DNA of 14,637 nucleotides from Conidiobolus incongruus B7586. Taxonomy: Eukaryota; Entomophthoromycota; Entomophthoromycetes; Entomophthorales; Conidiobolaceae. The first letter of the stretch is position 1. Each line of letters begins with the position of its first letter. Both the position numbers and the translations under genes were made by a program. The notes under the pieces were generated by a model, which saw only the letters and a list, made by a program, of their open reading frames with translations, did not search any database and was not told the DNA's origin. Positions 9,128-14,637 of the stretch are shown here, in pieces. The stretch spans positions 1-14,637 of the forward strand of contig JNEM01015442.1 of the NCBI GenBank assembly GCA_000697335.1. The letters run 5' to 3'.

Positions 9128-9880
9128 TATTAGTGTAGAAATTAAAAAATGGTATGATTTTGAAATTAAAATTAAACAAATAAATTAATAAATAATATAT
9201 AAAAATCAATAAATAATATAAAATTAATAGCTTTTTTTATTATTAATAACTTTTTTCTATACTTTTGGTTACCTTTTAATATTTAAAAAATAGTTTTTTT
9301 TATTAAAGATTGTAATTTGATATTTTATGAACCAATTTAATTTTTTATAGGAATTTTTTTTCTTGTAAATTATTTTTTTAATTATTTAAAATAGTTATAA
9401 TTATAATTATATAGATTATAATAAAGTAAATATATTAGATATAGTAACTCTCTTTAGTTTTTTTATATAAAAAAATCTTTTATAGCTTTAGCTTTATATA
9501 TTTTATAATTATTATGAAAAATAATAAGTGTTTTTAATTTATATTGAGAATATCATTTAAAAATTGTTTTATTTAAAAAAATAATATATAATTTATTATT
9601 AATTAATTTTCCTTGAGTTATTAAATAAGAAAACTATATACCATTATAATTTATTATAATATTTAATATTTATTTATTAAAATTTATAGAAAAAGTTAAT
9701 TTTACTTAATATTTTATTTTATTTTGAAATAAAAAATTATATAAAGAAATTTAAGATTTATTAATTATAAGTATTTATTATAAAAACTTTTGTTTTTATT
9801 TATTTCTTAATAAGTTTAGTTTAGTTATAATTACTTTAATTCTCTTTTAAACTTTTGTTAAATGTTAAGATATTTATTTT
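9128..9880 (+). repeat. Diverged dispersed repeat, copy A
   Basis: This stretch aligns collinearly and in the same orientation with 13875-14637. Shared blocks in the same order include ATTATTAATAACTTTT, TTTATTAAAGATT, AATATATTAGATAT, TTTTTTATAGCTTTA-like, TTATTATTAATTAATTT and TATAATTTATTATAAT. The copies differ by many substitutions and small indels, so this is an old duplication. No coding potential is visible in either copy. It may be a degraded transposable element of unknown family or an old segmental duplication. The right end may extend beyond 9880, because the other copy runs off the window. Confidence 0.75.
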
Positions 9881-9911
9881 TATATTTTTATTAATTAAAC
9901 TAAGTTTAAAC

Positions 9912-9934
9912 ATAAGTATATATAATATACTTAT
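9912..9934. repeat. Short inverted repeat beside repeat copy A
   Basis: ATAAGTATAT and ATATACTTAT are exact reverse complements separated by three bases. It lies about 30 bp beyond the last position at which copy A can be aligned with copy B, so it might mark or lie near the element's end. At this AT content it could also be chance. Confidence 0.35.
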
Positions 9935-10833
9935 ATAATTAATATTAAATCACTTTAATAGTTTTTTAATAGAAATAAAAAGATATTTTTTAATATATTT
10001 ATTTATTTTATTTATAAGGAAAAAAATAACAATAGAAATTAAATTTTAAAATTTTAACAAATTTTAAATAATGTCCCTTTTAACATTAAAATCACAAATC
10101 TAGTAATATATTTTAGTTTTAAATAAAATACCATCTTTATAAGCTATTCACAAGTTTTAAATAATTTTAAAGGGTTTATAATTAAGTTTTAAAGATACAA
10201 AAATGAAAACCTTTTGATAATTCCTATTTAATTTAAATATAATTAAATTTAAGTGTAAATTTTAAAATCAAAATATTTTAATAAAAAAATAATTAAAATT
10301 GAATATATATATATATAGTTTGAAAATATTAATTTTCCTATATATTATATATATATATATAATCTTTCAAAATGTATAATATGTTTGAAAGATCAGAAGC
10401 TAAAAAATTTGCCATTTCTTAATTTCTATACTAATATAAATCACTTTTGAATCAAATAAATATGTATACTATGTAAAATTATTTCTATATATTATATCTT
10501 AAATATAAATGAAATAATTTAATAATAATATCAAATAAAAATCAAGAATTATGTGTGACTTGAGAATATCAGGATATAAAATCAAATTCTCCATATATAG
10601 TATAATACAATGATATGTAACCATTGAATTAAAATAATAAATAAATAGCATATATTTAATAATAAACAAATTTTTGATTATTAAAATCAAAATAAAAAAA
10701 TTGAAATAAATAATTATTTTGATTTAATGAAAAATAATCTCGGAAATCAGCGCTTTAAATAGAATTAATGAACTAAAAATATTTACTATTTTCAGAATAT
10801 ATTTGAACATTTCTAACATTATCAAGTACCTAG
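9935..10833. other. AT-rich intergenic DNA with TA microsatellites
   Basis: Runs of alternating T and A lie at about 10303-10317 and 10340-10360. They are flanked by TTTGAAA/TTTCAAA words in both orientations (near 10320, 10364 and 10385). A 63-codon minus-strand frame at 10499-10690 is low-complexity and is not credible as a gene. Confidence 0.5.
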
Positions 10834-11061
10834 TCAATAAGAGAATTATCTCATTCTGATTGCCATATTGTAACCTTTACACTTTCTTAATCGATTCAAT
10901 TAGTTCCTAATTTGGCCATTTATCTCAAATGATGACTTTTAAATTCTTAGCATAAGAAGTTTATGAAACTGACTAATAACACAAGTTTCACATAATATTT
11001 CTTTCAAATTACTTGAATGATTACTTGAATAATCACGTCTGCCTTTAGCTAATATAATACT
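10834..11061 (-). other. Interrupted coding-like segment, family unknown
   Basis: A single minus-strand frame of 76 codons opens with 40 uninterrupted codons containing AKGRRDYSSNHSS and NLKEILCETCVISQFHKLL, then continues through SSFEINGQIRN and KCKGYNMAIRMR. Composition is richer in polar and charged residues than background. The CETC pair followed by a basic segment could be a zinc site; a link to an integrase-type zinc region of a retroelement is possible but unproven. It lies downstream of the BAR-SH3 gene on the same strand. It is broken, and I infer a relic of a gene or mobile element. Confidence 0.3.
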
Positions 11062-11164
11062 TTGTAACTATTTCTAAAACTAAGATCATTATATTTTAAT
11101 TAACTAACTAACAATGATATATTTCCTCTTTCAAATTTACAATTTTATTTAACAAAATCAAAAA

Positions 11165-11290
11165 ACACAAAACAAAAAGACTCTGCAATGAACAGAGTAA
11201 TTTCCTTCCTCAAATTCAAGAGGTAATACACCGAGTGCATCAGAAAATTCACAATTTTGGTATATAGTAAAATCATTTTTAATTCATGAA
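11165..11290 (-). other. Short coding-like stretch downstream of HOB1
   Basis: Two overlapping minus-strand frames are open here. The more protein-like one reads YQNCEFSDALGVLPLEFEEG then NYSVHCRVFLF over about 40 codons. The longer one (68 codons, 11145-11351) is hydrophobic and low-complexity. I recognise no family. It may be an exon of a decayed or incomplete gene related to the segment at 10834-11061, which lies downstream on the same strand. Confidence 0.25.
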
Positions 11291-11489
11291 CTTTAATAAT
11301 ATAAATATCATTAATGTCATAAATGACTTCAATAATCAAAATAATTCTCAATAATAATATAAAATATAAGTTTAAATAAATTAAATAATTTCAGTAATCA
11401 ATCATTAATTACAATAAAATTTATAAAAATTTTTGAAGTAAATTAACCAATCAATGTTTAAATAAAATATAAAATAAAGAACTTTGCAA

Positions 11490-12841
11490 TTATATCATGG
11501 TCACGTAATTTGCAGGGAAATTTCCACTCTTACCATGTAATTTACCTACCCACCAATCGTTGGTACTTTGAGTCTTTTCAACTACTTCAATAATATCATC
11601 TGTTTTGAATGAGAGATCTCCAGCATCTTGGGCAGTGTAGTCGTAGAGTGCTTTGACATAGGTCTTGTTGCTAGGCTTGGGCGGAGGAGGAGGAGGGGAT
11701 CGTTTGAAATCAACAGTTGGGTTAGGGCTAGAGGTAGAGCGAGAATGAGAGTATGCTGGAGGAGGCGTATTAAGATTAGGTGATCCATTGCCCTGATTGG
11801 GAGAGGTGTTGGCAGAACGAGAAGATTTACTTCGACTTAAACTGCTGATTCTAGCCATGACTGAGCTGGAAGGACTTGTGTTTGGACTAAAAGAGCTGTA
11901 TTTGAACATACCATCAATGATGGCCAAATTACCTTCTTTGTCTTTGAATCCTTGTTTAGCTGTTTTAGAAAAGTCAAAATTTCTACATTTTTTCATGGGC
12001 TCGATAGAATTATAGAGAATTGCAGCAATTTCCAATTGGTATTGGTAAATAATATAAAACATGGGAATAATAAACTGTTGCTTTTGTTGAATTAGCAAAG
12101 GTAGCTCTTCCATAAGCAAATTATTGATATCTTTGTATTCTCTTTCGGCTATTTCGAACGATTGATTAGCTTTGTGTAGCTTCTTTTCATCGCTTAAATC
12201 TCTGTTTTGTTTAGCTTTGAACTTGTCAACATCAACTTTGTAACGATCGTAATCTATCAATTTGTTATATCTCTTATTAATGAGTTTTCTAATAGAAGAC
12301 AAAATGTTAGCAAAAGTTGTTAAAGGATTGACAACACGTTCATCAAAAGTATATAAAATGCCGGATATCTGTTGGAATACTTGATTGCTAATTTGAACAT
12401 AAGTATCAACTGCCTCCATAGAATCAGGTGGCACAGTAGTTCTAATAGTGGGGGTATCTTCTAAACTAAAACCTGAAATCGGAGAGTACATCTCTTTCAT
12501 AGCATTACCGATTTCATTTTGATGGGAGATAAGAGTAGTAACAGCGGTTCGATATTGGCGAGCATCACCCAAAAGACGAGTGACATCATCTTCTAACGTT
12601 TTAAATTGGTTTTCATATACCTTGAATTGATCATCCACAGAAGCTGAATTGGATTATTATTACTAATTATATTTATTAGCTATGTTGATATAATTACCAT
12701 GAGCAAAGCCAGTTTTTAATTTGATATTTTGTGGTAAACGGTCAACAGCCTTTTTAAAACCTCTCCTAATTAATAAAGTTGTAACATTAGATAATAAGTT
12801 ATATTATAAATTATACCAGAAATAAATTATTACCAACTCAT
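11490..12841 (-). CDS. HOB1: Hob1/Rvs167-family BAR-SH3 endocytic protein
   Basis: Amphiphysin-like BAR-SH3 proteins tubulate membrane and act in vesicle scission at cortical actin patches, normally paired with a BAR-only partner (Rvs161/Hob3). I infer three exons on the minus strand: 12841-12834 (ATGAGTTG), 12765-12698 and 12643-11490. Introns are 68 bp (GTAATA...TTAG) and 54 bp (GTAATT...TCAG). The 409-residue product begins MSWRGFKKAVDRLPQ, the fungal family signature. The BAR domain covers about residues 8-250. A Ser/Pro-rich linker with PPPAY and six consecutive prolines follows. The SH3 domain occupies 354-409 with ALYDY, DWWVG and FPANYV. The protein is slightly shorter than yeast Rvs167 (482), mostly in the linker. 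The frame is fully open with about 20 CAA/CAG glutamines and ends in TAA. A start further 3', inside exon 3, would lose the N-terminal amphipathic segment and is rejected. Confidence 0.92.
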
Positions 12842-13454
12842 TATTATTAAATATTTTTTTATTATAATAATTAGGTTTTTAAAGAATAAGAGTTAATTTC
12901 ATTTAAAAAGATGAGACAAATATTTCAATTACATTTATTTCAAATTAGTAAAAAATGATTTCATCTTTTTTAGTAGTCTATTAAATTTTAATAATTCTCG
13001 GAAATTTCTATTAGAATTAAAATTTATTAAAATTCTAAATTTATATTATGGTTATGACAATTTGGTCATGTAAATATATATATATACTGCATCAATTAAT
13101 AAATAATTTGTAGCATATTTAACAAAGTTGTGAAGATATTGCTTGAATCTATAATCCATTTGGCTTTATACTTATTGTGTTTATTGATGAAATAATTTAA
13201 GATGAGAGTTAAGCTAAATATCAAAAATGTAAATATAATAAATTATTATTAATAGCCGCTAATATGTATCTTATTGTTTAATCATAATTGTTTAAAATTG
13301 ATAATACGTTTAATTCAGTTATATTTTATCTAATTATTTTATCATAATTTAACCTAGAAATTTATTTTTTAATGTTAAATATCGGCATAATTATATCAAT
13401 ATAATTTTTTAAATATTAAAATCTAATTAATAAATAATTGTCTAAATTATGATT
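12842..13454. other. Intergenic region upstream of HOB1
   Basis: AT-rich DNA presumed to hold the HOB1 promoter and 5' UTR. I see no clear regulatory motif. A short TA run lies near 13075-13087. Confidence 0.5.
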
Positions 13455-13565
13455 AAGCTTGTCCATAGTTGATCAAAACTGATTACCCTTGTCCAAGTCC
13501 TGCATGGAGTCTGTAAAACCCAAAGGAGTAAGCCCCAACACCAATCCTGGAAGACTAGCTTGATT
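13455..13565 (-). other. Small GC-rich island, possible exon relic or RNA
   Basis: About 110 bp with much higher G+C than its flanks. On the minus strand it reads SSRIGVGAYSFGFYRLHAG then LGQG before a stop, preceded by plausible acceptor dinucleotides (CTAG, CCAG). The FGFYRL...LGQGN wording recalls the membrane segment of fungal complex I subunit NDUFA13/GRIM-19, but the match is short and no flanking exons are found, so this is a guess. Another frame (LPGLVLGLTPLGFTDS) is equally open. A small non-coding RNA is the other option, since GC islands often mark RNA genes in AT-rich genomes. Confidence 0.25.
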
Positions 13566-13874
13566 GATTATTGAATAACAAAAGGAGTATATCATTGTAA
13601 TATTAATATTTTGATTTACCCTTATATAATATTTAAAACATTATATAGTCTTGCCTAATTCAATCAATATATTAATATTTACCATTACCATAGATTTTGC
13701 TTACATTATATTTATCATGAATCATTAATTTTTATCAAAGATATGCTTTTATTGTTTGTTTATTAAATAAATAAAAAGAGTAATTTATATTCAAAATGAA
13801 TAATATAATATCAAAGGTAAATATATTCTTAATTATATTATACCTAGGAATTTAATTATCATATTAATTTTTAA
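13566..13874. other. AT-rich intergenic DNA, no gene seen
   Basis: I see nothing beyond AT-rich sequence, except the words TAATATTAATATT and AATATATTAATATT around 13599-13679, which are probably chance. Confidence 0.5.
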
Positions 13875-14637
13875 TATTACTCTGTAATTTAAATAATGGG
13901 AATTTTTTGTGATTGAAAATAAATAATCATTTTGATATATAATATATAAAAATGAATATATAATATAAATTTAATAGTTTCTTTTATTATTAATAACTTT
14001 TTATTATATTTTTAGCAAATTTTTAATATATAAATAATAGTTCTTTTTATTAAAGATTAAAATTTAATATTTTATATACCAATTAAATTTTTTTATAAAA
14101 ATTTTCTTTCTTATAAGCTAGTTTTTTAAAAGCCTAAAATAATTAACATTATATAATTTATATTTAATAAATATATTAGATATGGTAGTTTTTTCTAGTT
14201 ATCTTTAATTAAAAAGTTTTTTATAGCTTTAAATTTATATATTTTATAGTTATTATATAAAATAATAAGTTTTTTAAATTATATTAAAAATATTAATTAA
14301 AAATATTTTTATTTAAAAAAAATATAAAGTTTATTATTAATTAATTTCCCTTTAAGAATTAAATAAGAGTAATATATACTATTATAATTTATTATAATAA
14401 TTGATATTTTTTATTAATAAAATATTTATTTAATAGGATTAATAGAAAAAATCAATTTAATTTAATTTAATATTTAAATATGTATCTTAATAAAAAATTA
14501 TATATAAAAATATAAGAATCATTAATTATTATAATTTATTATAGAAGTTTAGGTTTTTAATAATATCTTAGTAAGTTTTATCTAATAATAGCTACTTTAA
14601 CTTTTTTTAAACTTTAATTAAATTATAAGGTATTTAT
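13875..14637 (+). repeat. Diverged dispersed repeat, copy B (runs off the window)
   Basis: This is the second copy of the repeat at 9128-9880, in the same orientation. It starts near ATTACTCTGTAATTTAAATAATGG, aligned with ATTAGTGTAGAAATTAAAAAATGG of copy A, and stays collinear to the last base of the window (AAGGTATTTAT against AAGATATTTAT). Divergence is substantial. No open frame is present. The true right end lies outside the window. Confidence 0.75.

Noticed and set aside
10499-10690. 63-codon minus-strand frame
   Set aside because: It is composed almost wholly of Ile, Leu, Tyr and Phe from AT-rich codons, with no splice context or family resemblance.
11582-11788. 68-codon minus-strand frame rich in Leu
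   Set aside because: It is an out-of-frame reading of the linker and SH3 part of the HOB1 gene.
11797-12015. 72-codon plus-strand frame
   Set aside because: It is antisense to the HOB1 exon and explained by that gene's codon pattern.
1-14637. CRISPR array or bacterial operon features
   Set aside because: There are no regularly spaced repeats, and the genes have spliceosomal introns and a nuclear-type tRNA, so the DNA is eukaryotic.

Overview
The window looks like nuclear DNA from a very AT-rich fungus, probably an early-diverging lineage. This rests on three things: a BAR-SH3 protein whose start (MSWRGFKKAVDRLPQ) matches fungal Hob1/Rvs167, short spliceosomal introns of 47-68 bp with GT...AG ends, and long intergenic stretches that are nearly pure A+T. 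Three intact protein genes can be supported after splicing, plus one tRNA. All use the standard code, with glutamine written only as CAA/CAG. The species cannot be fixed from the sequence.

Layout: positions 1-1569 are AT-rich and hold no recognisable gene, except a strongly strand-skewed, more GC-rich island at 332-665. Positions 1570-2383 (minus strand) hold an interrupted copy of NSE1, the RING-like subunit of the SMC5/6 DNA-repair complex. From there to 5175 the sequence contains several interrupted coding-like islands on the minus strand that I cannot name. Positions 5176-6055 and 7437-8241 (plus strand) are two tandem three-exon genes for Hv1-type voltage-gated proton channels. A tRNA-Lys(UUU) follows on the opposite strand at 8325-8397. 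Positions 8400-10740 are AT-rich and include the first copy of a diverged repeat of about 750 bp (9128-9880). Positions 10834-11290 hold further coding-like islands. Positions 11490-12841 (minus) are the three-exon HOB1/RVS167-like gene. After an intergenic stretch with a small GC island (13455-13565), a second copy of the repeat runs off the end (13875-14637).

The main biological point is the Hv1 pair. Both copies share four membrane segments, a C-terminal coiled coil, and the same two intron positions and phases, so they are old tandem duplicates. Copy 1 keeps the hallmark residues of a proton channel. Copy 2 has lost three of them: the S1 aspartate that is the proton selectivity filter is Asn, the first S4 arginine is Ile, and the S2 lysine is Leu. 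The rest of its fold and reading frame is preserved. This suggests a voltage-sensor protein with a changed job, perhaps an altered-permeation channel or a partner subunit that pairs with copy 1 through the coiled coil. The BAR-SH3 gene is a housekeeping endocytosis gene and has no obvious functional link to the channels.
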